From Vibrio sp. JC009 (lineage in GTDB: Bacteria > Pseudomonadota > Gammaproteobacteria > Enterobacterales > Vibrionaceae): a DNA stretch of 64,000 bases. Below are positions 1-9,036 of the stretch, one piece after another. Each line of letters opens with the position of its first letter. The first letter of the stretch is position 1. The position numbers were made by a program, and so were the translations under genes. The DNA lies in the NCBI RefSeq assembly GCF_029016485.1, contig NZ_CP092107.1:682001-746000 (forward strand). Reading direction: 5' to 3'. The notes below the pieces were generated by a model. That model made no database searches and was not told the origin of the DNA. It saw nothing but the letters and a program-made list of their open reading frames with translations.

Positions 1-1161
1 CTCAACGGAGAGACCAATCCCGGTATCTGTCACACTAAACTCAACCAGCACATTGGATTCATCGGCATCATTTAGCTGCACATCAACGTAGATCTCTCCC
101 TTATCAGTAAACTTAATCGCATTACCAATCAGGTTGAGTAATATCTGCTCGATACGGGTGGGATCACCCTTGATACAGGGCGGAATAGCAGGGCTGACAT
201 TAAAGGCCATCTCCAGGTTCTTTTCTGCCGCGCGGATAGCAAACAGATTCGCCAGATTGTTCATTATGTTCTCAATCTCGAAGGAGATATATTCAACCTC
301 CAGCTTATCCGATTCAATTTTGGCAAAATCGAGAATATCGTTGATAGTCGCCAGCAAAGTCTGAGCAGCATTCTGGCTTTTATGCACATAGTCCAGTTGC
401 CTGCTGTTCAGATCGGTTTTTTCAATCAGGCTCTGCATACCAATAATTGAGCTAAGAGGCGTGCGGATCTCATGGCTCATATTAGCCAGAAAACGGCTCT
501 TGGCTCTGTTTGCATCAACCGCCGCCGTCTTTGCCTGCTCCAGCTTATCCAGAAGCTCTCTTTTCAGGTATACAAAGCCGACAATAATAAGTGAGGAAAA
601 CAGCAGAAGAACGATGGTTGCTATCAGCTCCTGACCAAGCATATGCATCTGTTCATGCTGATCTTTCAGCGTGATAAATACACTGTTACCGGTGCGGTAA
701 ATAAAGTTTCTTAACTCCTCCTGCACATAGATCACCCGGTTTTCAAGCAAAATCAGGCTGCTTCTGTCTATGCTCTCCGGCTTATCAATCAGAACCTGCA
801 GATCTTCGACAATATTGTCGATTTCACTAAAAATAGGAGGCAGAGATTCCGGGATCTCATCATTAAACTGAATGTATGTTGCCTGAATAACCGCTTTGAC
901 TTTATTAACTTCAAAACGCACCTGAGCACGGGAAAAGGTCCGGTCATCAAACAGCAGAGGTTTGATTTTCGAACCCAGCCCGCTGATATGGTTTTCTAAG
1001 GTTGTCAGGTGCCTGTACTGAACCACTGAGTTAACCGGCAGCTCTTCTTCAACTGTGTTGAGTTTTTGCAGAACAATAAAGGCACTAAAGATCACCGCCA
1101 CAGATATCAGCAAATAGGACCAGAGCGTATAGGTGAGATTTTTATACTTACTTAACGACAC
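1..1161 (-). CDS. Hybrid-type sensor histidine kinase, C-terminus cut by window edge
   Basis: Inner-membrane histidine kinase; 387 residues lie in the window and the gene runs off the left edge. TM1 is about residues 11-31, a mostly helical periplasmic domain about 32-179, and TM2 about 180-199. HisKA follows with NMSHEIRTP and phospho-acceptor His230, then an HATPase domain with the N-box (NLIGNAIKFTD) and DTGIGLS, where the window ends. The start is GTG at 1161, preceded by GGGGAA and overlapping the end of the upstream binding-protein gene by 14 bases, so the two are translationally coupled. The pairing suggests that the lipoprotein presents a ligand to this kinase, by analogy with LuxP/LuxQ or TorT/TorS; this is inference. 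A receiver or HPt domain is expected but lies outside the window. Confidence 0.9.
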   Translation of the reverse strand, partial: MSLSKYKNLTYTLWSYLLISVAVIFSAFIVLQKLNTVEEELPVNSVVQYRHLTTLENHISGLGSKIKPLLFDDRTFSRAQVRFEVNKVKAVIQATYIQFNDEIPESLPPIFSEIDNIVEDLQVLIDKPESIDRSSLILLENRVIYVQEELRNFIYRTGNSVFITLKDQHEQMHMLGQELIATIVLLLFSSLIIVGFVYLKRELLDKLEQAKTAAVDANRAKSRFLANMSHEIRTPLSSIIGMQSLIEKTDLNSRQLDYVHKSQNAAQTLLATINDILDFAKIESDKLEVEYISFEIENIMNNLANLFAIRAAEKNLEMAFNVSPAIPPCIKGDPTRIEQILLNLIGNAIKFTDKGEIYVDVQLNDADESNVLVEFSVTDTGIGLSVE

Positions 1162-2497
1162 AAGGTTCCCCGTTTACTACATCAGGCTGCCAGCACTGTG
1201 CGCCTGTACGCTGAAAGATTTGATTTATCTGCGTGGCATTGGTATTCAGCACTTCACCAATATCGCGGTTATCCAGCACAATATCTGAGAACGACAGAGT
1301 AAAGAGCGCATTAAACAGCCCCTCCTCTTCTCCTAACCCGCTTGGCATCAGGGTAATAATCGCATCCTCGCTTTCGGACTGGTTACTTATAGCCATAGCA
1401 ATACTGCGCAAAGACGCCGGCATCGCGTTTTTCTGACCACCAGATGCAATGGGAAAGAACCCGGTTTCTTTAGAGACTTCTATCTGGGTTTGAGAATTGC
1501 TCATAAATTCAATGGTCGCTTTTGCACTCTCTGAATTGTTCTGCCCCACCGGCAGTGCCAGCCCCGATACGATCGCCATAAAGCTGCGCCCTTTCGGTCC
1601 GGCGGGAGCGGGGAATGCGACAAACTTATCACTGTCGGCTTCAAAGGCCGCCGTCAGTCGCGCAGAGTGATCCCAGCCAATCCACACCTCTTCTGACAAC
1701 AGAGGCTCCGACATACCAACATAGCTCAGTGAGCCAACATTGGTTTCGTGCCAGAGGCGGCGGAAGTAATCCCACATCTGATGGGCATCATCACTGTTAA
1801 ACCTGTTTACCACAGCCCCGGTAAACGAAGGGTAAAGATAGCCCTCAAAGAAGCGGTGCATCAGCCCCCTTTCTCCGATAGGAAAGCCCAGTTTCGCTTC
1901 ACCGGTCGCTTTTTTGATATTGATAGCCCATCTGAGAAGCTGGTCATAGGTCAGGCGGTTAATATCTGCGCCGTCCGGCAGATAAGGCAGGGCTTTTTTA
2001 TTGGCAACCATCAGATAGGTTGCCTGCATCCATGGCACAAAGTAGAGGTCTTTATCGTCAAAGCGGGCCAGTTGCAGATACGCCGAATGATTGATTTCAG
2101 GCAACTCATCAACCATCTCTTTAACGGATGCAAGGTTCCCTGCTTTATAGAGGTTTAACAGGTCACCATGCGGAGCGCCGATAACTATCTGCTCGCTTTC
2201 TGCCTGAGCTGATTTGAGTTTGCGGATAATAAAGCTGTTATTTGCCGGCTCAAACTGAACCTCTCCCGGATAGCCGTCTTTAAAAATTCCGCGGATTTTA
2301 TTGGCTTCTTCAATGGGATTAAACTGTGTTGAGATAAATAAAACAGGCGCATCTGTTTTGTGGTGAAGCGTCACTTTGCCATCACCCTGAGACTCCGAAG
2401 GATCTGAACAGGCGCTCAGCACAAAAGCCAGCAGTGCAGATATTGCTACTTTAGGCGCACCTAAGCAGCAGTTCAAAACTCTTATATTTTTTTTCAT
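1148..2497 (-). CDS. Family-1 extracellular solute-binding lipoprotein
   Basis: 449-residue binding protein of the ABC sugar type. The signal peptide ends in the lipobox LSAC (Cys30), so the protein should be lipid-anchored and periplasm-facing. The body has the usual two-lobe layout of sugar-binding proteins, with aromatic ligand-pocket stretches such as VPWMQATYL and WIGWDHSAR. No ABC permease or ATPase gene is nearby. The next gene, overlapping by 14 bases, is a membrane sensor kinase, which argues for a sensory rather than a transport role. The ligand cannot be named from sequence. An orphan binding protein that uses a permease encoded elsewhere is the alternative. Confidence 0.82.
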   Translation of the reverse strand: MKKNIRVLNCCLGAPKVAISALLAFVLSACSDPSESQGDGKVTLHHKTDAPVLFISTQFNPIEEANKIRGIFKDGYPGEVQFEPANNSFIIRKLKSAQAESEQIVIGAPHGDLLNLYKAGNLASVKEMVDELPEINHSAYLQLARFDDKDLYFVPWMQATYLMVANKKALPYLPDGADINRLTYDQLLRWAINIKKATGEAKLGFPIGERGLMHRFFEGYLYPSFTGAVVNRFNSDDAHQMWDYFRRLWHETNVGSLSYVGMSEPLLSEEVWIGWDHSARLTAAFEADSDKFVAFPAPAGPKGRSFMAIVSGLALPVGQNNSESAKATIEFMSNSQTQIEVSKETGFFPIASGGQKNAMPASLRSIAMAISNQSESEDAIITLMPSGLGEEEGLFNALFTLSFSDIVLDNRDIGEVLNTNATQINQIFQRTGAQCWQPDVVNGEPCVVK

Positions 2498-2689
2498 GGT
2501 AAATCCTTTACCTGAAATTTATTAACCTAGCCAATCCAATAATATACACGAGCCCGTCTGAGGTCCGTGATATTCAGCAAAAACAAGACCATACAAACAT
2601 TCATAACGAGGCTCGATATATCCAGAGTAAACAAGATGACCAAAATATGCACGCTCTTTCTTCAGACTAAGATCTGACTCCAACAAAAA

Positions 2690-2701
2690 TGAAACGTTTC
2701 A
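2690..2701. promoter_or_regulatory. Palindrome resembling a Cra/FruR operator
   Basis: Perfect 12-bp palindrome TGAAACGTTTCA, extended to 14 bp by flanking A/T. It fits the LacI/GalR-family operator style and specifically the enterobacterial Cra consensus (TGAAWCGWTTCA). It lies about 100 bp upstream of ushA and about 190 bp upstream of the divergent binding-protein gene. The identity of the regulator is inferred. Confidence 0.5.
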
Positions 2702-2754
2702 TAGAGTTACTCGCAAAACTCCCTCTAGCGTCAGATAAACAAAAGAGAAAAAAC

Positions 2755-2786
2755 AATAATTAGCCCGCTTACAACTGCTAATTATT
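2755..2786 (+). promoter_or_regulatory. Perfect inverted repeat just upstream of ushA
   Basis: AATAATTAGC and GCTAATTATT (10-bp arms, 12-base spacer) end 12 bases before the ushA start codon and just before the ribosome site AGAGGT. It could be an operator or a leader hairpin affecting translation. It is not followed by a T-tract, so a terminator is unlikely. Confidence 0.45.
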
Positions 2787-2798
2787 ATAGAGGTCTAA

Positions 2799-4445
2799 AT
2801 GAAACGTTTTATCCTTTCTACTCTGGCGCTGTCTATCTGTGCGTCAACTCAGGTGGCATCTGAACCTGCTCAGATCTGGGAAAAAGATAAGGAATATAAG
2901 ATCACCATACTGCACACCAATGATAACCATGGTGCCTTCTGGAAAAACAAATATGGTGAGCGCGGGATGGCCGCGCGTGCAACTCTGGTTAAGCAGATTC
3001 GCTCCGAAGTGCAAGCACAGGGAGGCTCAGTACTGCTGCTTTCTGCCGGTGATATTAATACCGGAGCCCCGGAGTCTGACCTTCTGGATGCCAAACCGGA
3101 CATTATCGGCATGAACCTGATGGATTACGACCTGATGACGGTCGGTAATCACGAATTCGATAACCCGCTGGAAGTGTTGCAGCAGCAGGAAGAGTGGGCA
3201 GACTTCCCGTTTATTGCCGCTAACGTATACAAGGATGGCAAGCGCCTGTTCCAGCCGTATCTGATGATGAACAAAAACGGTGTGAAAATTGCCATCGTCG
3301 GCCTGACCACGGAAGACACAGCAAAACTTGGTAACCCTGAATATGTTGCCGGTATCGAGTTTACCGACCCAAGAGCAGAAATGGAGAAGATCATTGCTGA
3401 GCTTGAAAAGAGCGAGAAACCGGATGTGGTTATCGCCTCCACCCACCTTGGACACTACGCTGACGGCAAACATGGCTCTAATGCTCCGGGCGATGTGGCA
3501 CTGGCGCGTACCTTTGGCGGTGAAAAAATCGATCTGATTGTAAGCGGTCATTCCCACGATGCCGTCTGTATGGAAAATGGCAAGCAGTCTGAGTCTTATC
3601 TGGAAACCGGTGTTTGTGTGCCTGATGAGCAAAACGGCACAACTATTGTGCAGGCGCTGGATCAGGGCAAATACCTTGGACGCGCTGACTACACCTTTAA
3701 GAACGGCGAGTTTGAGCTGGACGCCTACAAGCTGATCCCGGTGAATATGAAGAAAAAGGTGAAAGATGCCGAAGGCAAAAAAGTCCGGGTATTTATCGAT
3801 AAGGAGATCCCTGAAGATCCGGCTGTTCTTGCCGCATTGCAGGAGTTTCAGGAGCAGGGTCAGGCAGCGCTTAACGTAAAAGTCGGCTCAGTAAATCAGG
3901 AGCTTGTGGGCGAGCGTAGTATCGTCCGCAACAACCAGACCAACCTTGGCCGCATGATTGCAACGACGCATATGCAGCGCACGAAAGCAGATTTCGCCAT
4001 TATGAACTCCGGCGGTGTCCGCGCCTCCATCCAGCCTGGGGATATCTCCTATAAAGATATTCTGACGGTACAGCCATTCGGCAACACTGTAACACTGGTT
4101 GATATGACTGGTACTGAAGTGATGGATTATCTGAGTGTTGTTGCCACCAAGCAGAAAGATTCAGGTGCCTACCCTCAGTTTGCCGGGATCTCCATGACTA
4201 TCGCCGGAGACAAGGTAAGCGAAATAACAATCGGCGGTAAAGCGCTGGATCCAGAGCAAACCTACCGCTTCTCCATTCCATCCTACAACGCCGGTGGTGG
4301 CGACGGTTACCCTGTCATCAATACTCATCCCGCTTTTGTAGACACAGGCTACGTTGATGCCGAAGTACTGAAAGAGTTTATTCAGACCAACAGCCCGGTA
4401 GACGCCGGTCAATTTACCCCAAATAACGAAATCACCCACCAGTAA
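2799..4445 (+). CDS. ushA: Periplasmic 5'-nucleotidase / UDP-sugar hydrolase
   Basis: 548 residues, close to the UshA/NutA length. A signal peptide of about 21 residues is present; there is no acceptable lipobox, so a soluble periplasmic form is likely. The N-terminal metallophosphoesterase domain has LHTNDNHG, SAGDINTG, GNHEFDNP, ASTHLGHY and SGHSHD, which supply the two-metal site. The C-terminal nucleotide-binding domain has QPFGNTV and YNAGGGDGYP. The known reaction is hydrolysis of nucleoside mono-, di- and triphosphates and UDP-sugars to nucleosides and phosphate. The start is preceded by AGAGGT. The downstream gene is an extracellular nuclease separated by 66 bp, so the pair probably turns extracellular DNA into usable nucleosides and phosphate. 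Confidence 0.95.
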   Translation: MKRFILSTLALSICASTQVASEPAQIWEKDKEYKITILHTNDNHGAFWKNKYGERGMAARATLVKQIRSEVQAQGGSVLLLSAGDINTGAPESDLLDAKPDIIGMNLMDYDLMTVGNHEFDNPLEVLQQQEEWADFPFIAANVYKDGKRLFQPYLMMNKNGVKIAIVGLTTEDTAKLGNPEYVAGIEFTDPRAEMEKIIAELEKSEKPDVVIASTHLGHYADGKHGSNAPGDVALARTFGGEKIDLIVSGHSHDAVCMENGKQSESYLETGVCVPDEQNGTTIVQALDQGKYLGRADYTFKNGEFELDAYKLIPVNMKKKVKDAEGKKVRVFIDKEIPEDPAVLAALQEFQEQGQAALNVKVGSVNQELVGERSIVRNNQTNLGRMIATTHMQRTKADFAIMNSGGVRASIQPGDISYKDILTVQPFGNTVTLVDMTGTEVMDYLSVVATKQKDSGAYPQFAGISMTIAGDKVSEITIGGKALDPEQTYRFSIPSYNAGGGDGYPVINTHPAFVDTGYVDAEVLKEFIQTNSPVDAGQFTPNNEITHQ

Positions 4446-4458
4446 TCTCGACCGACCA

Positions 4459-4492
4459 CACCCGCCCTGCCGCATCAAGGCAAGGGCGGGTG
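4459..4492 (+). other. Stable GC-rich stem-loop between ushA and the nuclease gene
   Basis: A CACCCGCCCT-type left arm pairs with AGGGCGGGTG, with a GCC/GGC extension around a short loop. No T-run follows, and the ribosome site of the next gene lies just downstream. It may stabilise the upstream message or reduce read-through rather than terminate fully. Confidence 0.5.
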
Positions 4493-4511
4493 ATAATGAG
4501 GATACAAGAAT

Positions 4512-7500
4512 ATGAAAAAGAACATCTTAGCGCTGTCTGTCAGTGCGGTACTCTCCTGTCCTGCGTATGCTGACATTCTGATAACGGAATATATTGATGG
4601 CGGCTCAAATAATAAAGCCATTGAAATCGCCAATACCGGCACTGACACCCTGACTCTGACTGGCTACACAATAGAAAAAGACACCAATGGCAAGGGCCTG
4701 TGGGACTATAAACTCGCCCTCAATGACATCACACTGTTTAGCAATCAGACCTATGTTTTCGTTCATCAAAGTGCAGATAGCGAACTAAAGCAGCACGCAG
4801 ACACTTGCAGTAATGAATTAACCAGCTTTAACGGCGATGATCCGATTGCCATCAAAAAAGACGGAAATATCGTCGATATCGTTGGTGTACCAGGCAGAGT
4901 CAATCTGCTTGATGACAGCAGTATCCGCCGCAGAGTCTTTACGCCAAGCACCAAATATGATGCCGGAAAATTTGATGATCTGGCCGATCCGAAGGACTTC
5001 TCAGGTCTTGGTAATCTGGACCCGGTTCCCGCAGTCCCAAAACCTGCCGCAACCCCTGCCAGCATCCAGGAAATACAGGGAACAGGCTGGTCTTCAACCA
5101 TTGGGGGGATTGATGTTCCCAACGGCAAGTACGACTCAGGGGATAACTATTTTGAAGTGACCGGAGTTATCACCGCAATTCAGGAATTTTCTCTGAAAAA
5201 AGGCCTTCCGCAGGGGTTCACCATGCAGGCCGGAGAGGACGGAAACGATCTAACATCCGACGGCATTGTAGTAGAGACCAAAAAAATCAGCGGACTTAAA
5301 CTAGGTACACAGGTAACCGTAATAGCGAAAGTAAAAGAAGACTACGGCCTTACCAAGCTGTTCTCGGTTTATTCAGTTACTGAAAATGGAGCGGGAAACC
5401 TGCCACAGGTAACACCTGTCCGGACAATTGCTTCTGATGTGGATGACTCAGGAAACCCGGATTTTGATAAAACTCTGGAGCGCCATGAAGGCATGCTGGT
5501 TACCTTCGATAAAGATGCCGATATGCATGTTACCCGGACATTCGGTTTTGACCATGGCCCAAAACGTAACAATATGGTGATGTCTCACAAAGGTATCAAC
5601 CAACATCCGAACCAGAGCAATATACCGGGCTCGGACAAGGCAAAAGCGCAGCGACAGAGCAATCAAAACCGCCGGGTGGTTGTGGAGTCCTTTAGCAAAG
5701 CACCGGATGGAAAAATTCCATGGTATCCGGATTTTGCTCAGGCCAGTGCCGTCCCTATGAATAACGGAACCACCACATCCGATGACTATATCCGGATTGG
5801 TGACAAGGTGAATGGACTGGAGGGCGTTATCAGCTATCACTATAACGATTTCCATCTGTATGTGACCAATAAAGTCACTGGCGAGGCTTTTACCCATAAC
5901 CTGCCACGTACTGAAGCTCCTGTCATTGATAAGTCCGGTCTTCGCATTGGCACAATGAATGTGCTCAACTACTTCAACTCCCCCTTTGGTGGCGACTGCA
6001 ATCCGCTTCCTCCCGGTAGCAGAGACAGCGTGGCAAATACCGGGTGTAATAACCGGGGAGCCGCTACTCAGGAAGAGTTCGAATTGCAGGGAGACAAAAT
6101 CGCCGCTGCGATTGTTGCTATGGATGCAGACATTCTGGGGCTGATGGAGATCGAGAATAACGGCTTTGATGAAGATTCCGCCGTTGCGCATCTGGTGGAT
6201 AAAATCAATCTGCTGATCCCGAACCGGGTTAATCACTATGTCTATGTTAAGAGCAGTGGCGACGATAAGTTTGTCGGCTCTGACGCCATTGCCAATCAGG
6301 TCATTTACCGCCCTTCCAAAGTACACCTGGATGAATACCGCTTAATTCAGATGCCAAGACAGGAAGCCGGAGAAACAAAAAGCAGTGACGGTAAAAAGAA
6401 AGAAGATGGCAAAAACTACCAACGCGATGCCATCACCCCAACCTTTATTATCAAAGGCACCAAGCCTGAGCAGAAGTTAACGGTATCGGTAAATCACTTT
6501 AAATCAAAAGGCTCCACCTGCTGGGAGGATGTGGATCCCAGTGAGCAGGACGGACAAGATCCGGACCATCAGGGCAGCTGCGAAAACTTCCGGGTTTCAG
6601 CCGCTCAACATCTTGGGACAGTACTTAGCGAAAGCGATAACGCAGACAGCACCATTATCCTTGGTGACCTGAACTCCTACGGCTCCGAGGATCCTATGCT
6701 GCTGCTTACCACGCTCCCTGAGGGTTACTCTGTCACCCCGGCTAAAAGCACTTATGTTGGTGACCAAGTGATGAATGGCCAGATCCCGCAACCGCTTTCC
6801 ACCTCATTCGGTTATATTAATGTCCTCAAAGAGAAGCATCCGGACTCCTTCAGTTATTCCTATAACGATGAGGTAGGCACATTGGACTACATTCTGGTTA
6901 GCCCAAAGCTAAAGGAAAGAATAAAAGGCGCAGCCAAATGGAATATTAACGCCACGGAATCTTCTCTGTTCCAGTACTCAGGCAAATATACCGGCGATCT
7001 TGAGAAGTTTAAGGATATGTACCGCTCCTCTGACCATGATCCTGCAATGATTACACTGGATTTGGGGACTACCTCAGTGGCAAACCGCACTCCGGTACAA
7101 CCACCAAAAGAGCCTCAGTCACCACCGGCAAATGTGCAGGCGATACCTCAGAAGGCAGTTACCGGAGGAGCGATTCAGGTGCTGTTTGATCTGACCAACC
7201 TGAATATTGACCTGCATGTTAGCGATAAAGCGACGGTGTCATTCGGCAATTTCACCGCTTACAGCGCCGCAGATACGCAAGTTCCGGGTGACACTGCCAC
7301 AGTAGTATTGGATCAGGCGATGATCGAACAGGGCTGGACAGTTGTGGAAATGGAAGTTTCTCAGGCCGGTAAATACCAGATGACCAAATCCGTTATCGAC
7401 GGAGCAACCAACGAAGTCAGCTACCTGTCATACCCTGAAACTGTGACGATCAGCGAACCGGCAGGGAAAAAGAAAAGCGGAGGCTCACTGGGAGGATTCG

Positions 7501-7550
7501 TCCTGCTTTCACTGTTTGGTGCGGGAATTCTGAGACGCAGAAAGCAATAA
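4512..7550 (+). CDS. ExeM/NucH-family extracellular endonuclease with GlyGly-CTERM
   Basis: 1012 residues. Order: signal peptide (about 1-20); lamin-tail-like domain (about 20-150, starting ILITEYIDGG); an OB-like region; an endonuclease/exonuclease/phosphatase domain (about 475-870) with GTMNVLNY, LMEIENNG, VNHFKSKG, ILGDLNSYG, TLDYILV and SSDHDP; a C-terminal beta domain; and a GlyGly-CTERM tail (Gly-Gly, hydrophobic stretch, RRRKQ), a rhombosortase substrate signal linked to type II secretion. Homologues such as Vibrio cholerae Xds degrade extracellular DNA in biofilms and for phosphate supply. Its place directly after ushA supports that role. The N-terminal lamin-tail domain may bind DNA or the cell surface (inference). 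Confidence 0.93.
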   Translation: MKKNILALSVSAVLSCPAYADILITEYIDGGSNNKAIEIANTGTDTLTLTGYTIEKDTNGKGLWDYKLALNDITLFSNQTYVFVHQSADSELKQHADTCSNELTSFNGDDPIAIKKDGNIVDIVGVPGRVNLLDDSSIRRRVFTPSTKYDAGKFDDLADPKDFSGLGNLDPVPAVPKPAATPASIQEIQGTGWSSTIGGIDVPNGKYDSGDNYFEVTGVITAIQEFSLKKGLPQGFTMQAGEDGNDLTSDGIVVETKKISGLKLGTQVTVIAKVKEDYGLTKLFSVYSVTENGAGNLPQVTPVRTIASDVDDSGNPDFDKTLERHEGMLVTFDKDADMHVTRTFGFDHGPKRNNMVMSHKGINQHPNQSNIPGSDKAKAQRQSNQNRRVVVESFSKAPDGKIPWYPDFAQASAVPMNNGTTTSDDYIRIGDKVNGLEGVISYHYNDFHLYVTNKVTGEAFTHNLPRTEAPVIDKSGLRIGTMNVLNYFNSPFGGDCNPLPPGSRDSVANTGCNNRGAATQEEFELQGDKIAAAIVAMDADILGLMEIENNGFDEDSAVAHLVDKINLLIPNRVNHYVYVKSSGDDKFVGSDAIANQVIYRPSKVHLDEYRLIQMPRQEAGETKSSDGKKKEDGKNYQRDAITPTFIIKGTKPEQKLTVSVNHFKSKGSTCWEDVDPSEQDGQDPDHQGSCENFRVSAAQHLGTVLSESDNADSTIILGDLNSYGSEDPMLLLTTLPEGYSVTPAKSTYVGDQVMNGQIPQPLSTSFGYINVLKEKHPDSFSYSYNDEVGTLDYILVSPKLKERIKGAAKWNINATESSLFQYSGKYTGDLEKFKDMYRSSDHDPAMITLDLGTTSVANRTPVQPPKEPQSPPANVQAIPQKAVTGGAIQVLFDLTNLNIDLHVSDKATVSFGNFTAYSAADTQVPGDTATVVLDQAMIEQGWTVVEMEVSQAGKYQMTKSVIDGATNEVSYLSYPETVTISEPAGKKKSGGSLGGFVLLSLFGAGILRRRKQ

Positions 7551-7569
7551 TCCGGAAAGGAGAAATTCA

Positions 7570-7598
7570 CAGGCATCCCCGGATACAGGGGATGTCTG
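7570..7598. terminator. Hairpin between convergent nuclease and cyuA genes
   Basis: CATCCCC and GGGGATG form a 7-bp GC-rich stem, extended by CAG/CTG across one mismatch. It sits between the two convergent stop codons. There is no long T-run on either side, so terminator function is moderate inference. Confidence 0.45.
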
Positions 7599-7606
7599 CT
7601 GATGAA

Positions 7607-8893
7607 TTATTTATTAACCATAATATCCAGAATCTGAATGTCAGTCTGAGTCATAGAACCATTCGCCAGGGCAGACAGGTTACGGATAGACTCATCAACA
7701 TTATCCGCCACAATGCCTTCATTGCCGGTTACCCGGATACCATCCAGAGCCATCAGGGCCGCTTTAAATGCCGCGCTGGCTGAAGAAGAGACTTTCATCG
7801 CGCAGCTGGCTTTTGCACCGTCACAGATAATACCGGCAATGTCGCCAATCATGCTGCAAATGGCGTAGCTGATCTGCTTAAAGTTGCCACCCATAAGCCA
7901 GGTCATACCGGCCACTGCGCCCATTGAAGCCGTCGTCGCACCACAAAGGGCGGAAAGCTTATTCTGGTGGCTCTTGATATAAATAGCCATCAGATGAGAC
8001 AGCATCAGCGCTCTTAACATGGTTTCGCGATCTGCTTTAACATGCTCAGCCACCACAACCACAGGCATAGTTGCGGCGATTCCCTGATTGCCTGAGCCTG
8101 AGTTACTCATTGCCGGCTTCATGGCTCCATCCATTCGCGCATCAGAGGCGGCAGAGGTACGGCAGAGAATATTGGTCATCAGGCCCTCCGCCAGAAAACC
8201 TCTTTCAACATTACGTCTGAATGTGGCACCAATCTGCAGGCCGTATTCATGATCCAGCCCTTCCTGAGAAAGCTCATTATTCAACTGGAAAGCCTGCTCA
8301 ATAAAATCAATCTGCTCCAGAGGTGCATTCAGGGCAAACTCATAGATATCCTCAGCCACTGCGTCTTCAAACGGATTACACTCTGCATTTTCCTGCGCAC
8401 CCGCTTGTTGGGTATTGATATAGGTGGTCATGCCATTTTCTTCAATGGAAATCACCTTGGTATGGCTGTCAGCAATGGTCACGCTGACGCAGTGTGTACC
8501 ATTACTTACCGCGACTTTTGCGTAGATAATATTCGTCACATCAGCCACTTCTACCGAGACACATTCTGCATCCAGCAAAGCTTTTGCCTTTTCAACATCC
8601 ACAGCAGTTATGTTCTTCAGCACTTCAAGACCAGCTTCAGGATCACCGGCTACCGCACCAATAGCTGCGGCAATCGGCAGGCCCACCATACCCGTTCCGG
8701 GAACGCCGACACCCATTCCGTTTTTCATCAGGTTTGGAGAAACACTGGCAGAAACTGCTTTAATATCGCCGTCAATCTTATCCATGGCAATTGCAGCCGC
8801 TAAAGCAACAGATACCGGCTCAGTACACCCTAACGCAGGCGCTACTTCTTTACGTACGGTACGGGTAAATTCATCCCAAAGTTCAACTTTCAT
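7607..8893 (-). CDS. cyuA: L-cysteine desulfidase (UPF0597/YhaM family)
   Basis: 428 residues. The hallmark N-terminal ALGCTEP is present, with further conserved Cys positions in LCRTSAAS, ALCGATTASMGA and ICDGAKASCAMK. These fit the [4Fe-4S] cluster ligands of the family, which resembles the L-serine dehydratase alpha chain. The known reaction is L-cysteine to pyruvate, ammonia and sulfide, usually under anaerobiosis. No cysteine permease (cyuP) or CyuR regulator gene is adjacent. The upstream region holds several symmetric GAGAAA-type repeats, suggesting regulation by a dimeric DNA-binding protein. Confidence 0.9.
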   Translation of the reverse strand: MKVELWDEFTRTVRKEVAPALGCTEPVSVALAAAIAMDKIDGDIKAVSASVSPNLMKNGMGVGVPGTGMVGLPIAAAIGAVAGDPEAGLEVLKNITAVDVEKAKALLDAECVSVEVADVTNIIYAKVAVSNGTHCVSVTIADSHTKVISIEENGMTTYINTQQAGAQENAECNPFEDAVAEDIYEFALNAPLEQIDFIEQAFQLNNELSQEGLDHEYGLQIGATFRRNVERGFLAEGLMTNILCRTSAASDARMDGAMKPAMSNSGSGNQGIAATMPVVVVAEHVKADRETMLRALMLSHLMAIYIKSHQNKLSALCGATTASMGAVAGMTWLMGGNFKQISYAICSMIGDIAGIICDGAKASCAMKVSSSASAAFKAALMALDGIRVTGNEGIVADNVDESIRNLSALANGSMTQTDIQILDIMVNK

Positions 8894-8988
8894 TTCTGTT
8901 CCTTCGTTGCGCGGCTATCAAGAAGGTTAACTATACGCCCATTTGCAGAGATGAATTTTGCTTTGTCTGCTTCAATTTAAGAGCAAAA

Positions 8989-9036
8989 GAGAAATACTTT
9001 TCTCATTTTGAACAAGAGGAGTAAATAGTTTCTCCT
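8989..9036. promoter_or_regulatory. Two palindromes in the cyuA promoter region
   Basis: GAGAAA-TACT-TTTCTC at 8989-9004 is a perfect 6-bp inverted repeat. At 9017-9036 a second, slightly imperfect palindrome has arms AGGAG/CTCCT. They lie about 100-140 bp upstream of cyuA. Nearby TTTGAACAAG (9007-9016) is repeated in inverse at 9071-9080. The arrangement looks like a multi-site operator. An Lrp-family regulator of cysteine catabolism would be a reasonable candidate, but that is inference. Confidence 0.45.

Larger units (their letters stand above)
2498..2798. other. Divergent intergenic region between binding-protein gene and ushA
   Basis: About 300 bases carrying both divergent promoters. 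It holds two separate symmetric elements, listed individually: a Cra-type palindrome and a 10-bp inverted repeat next to the ushA start. I see no small reading frame with a convincing ribosome site. Confidence 0.7.

Noticed and set aside
5448..6326. Long antisense frame (292 codons) inside the nuclease gene
   Set aside because: Antisense to a clearly conserved catalytic protein; composition reflects codon bias of the sense strand. Similar antisense frames at 3027-3632, 19984-20673, 26706-27632 and 55342-56061 were rejected for the same reason.
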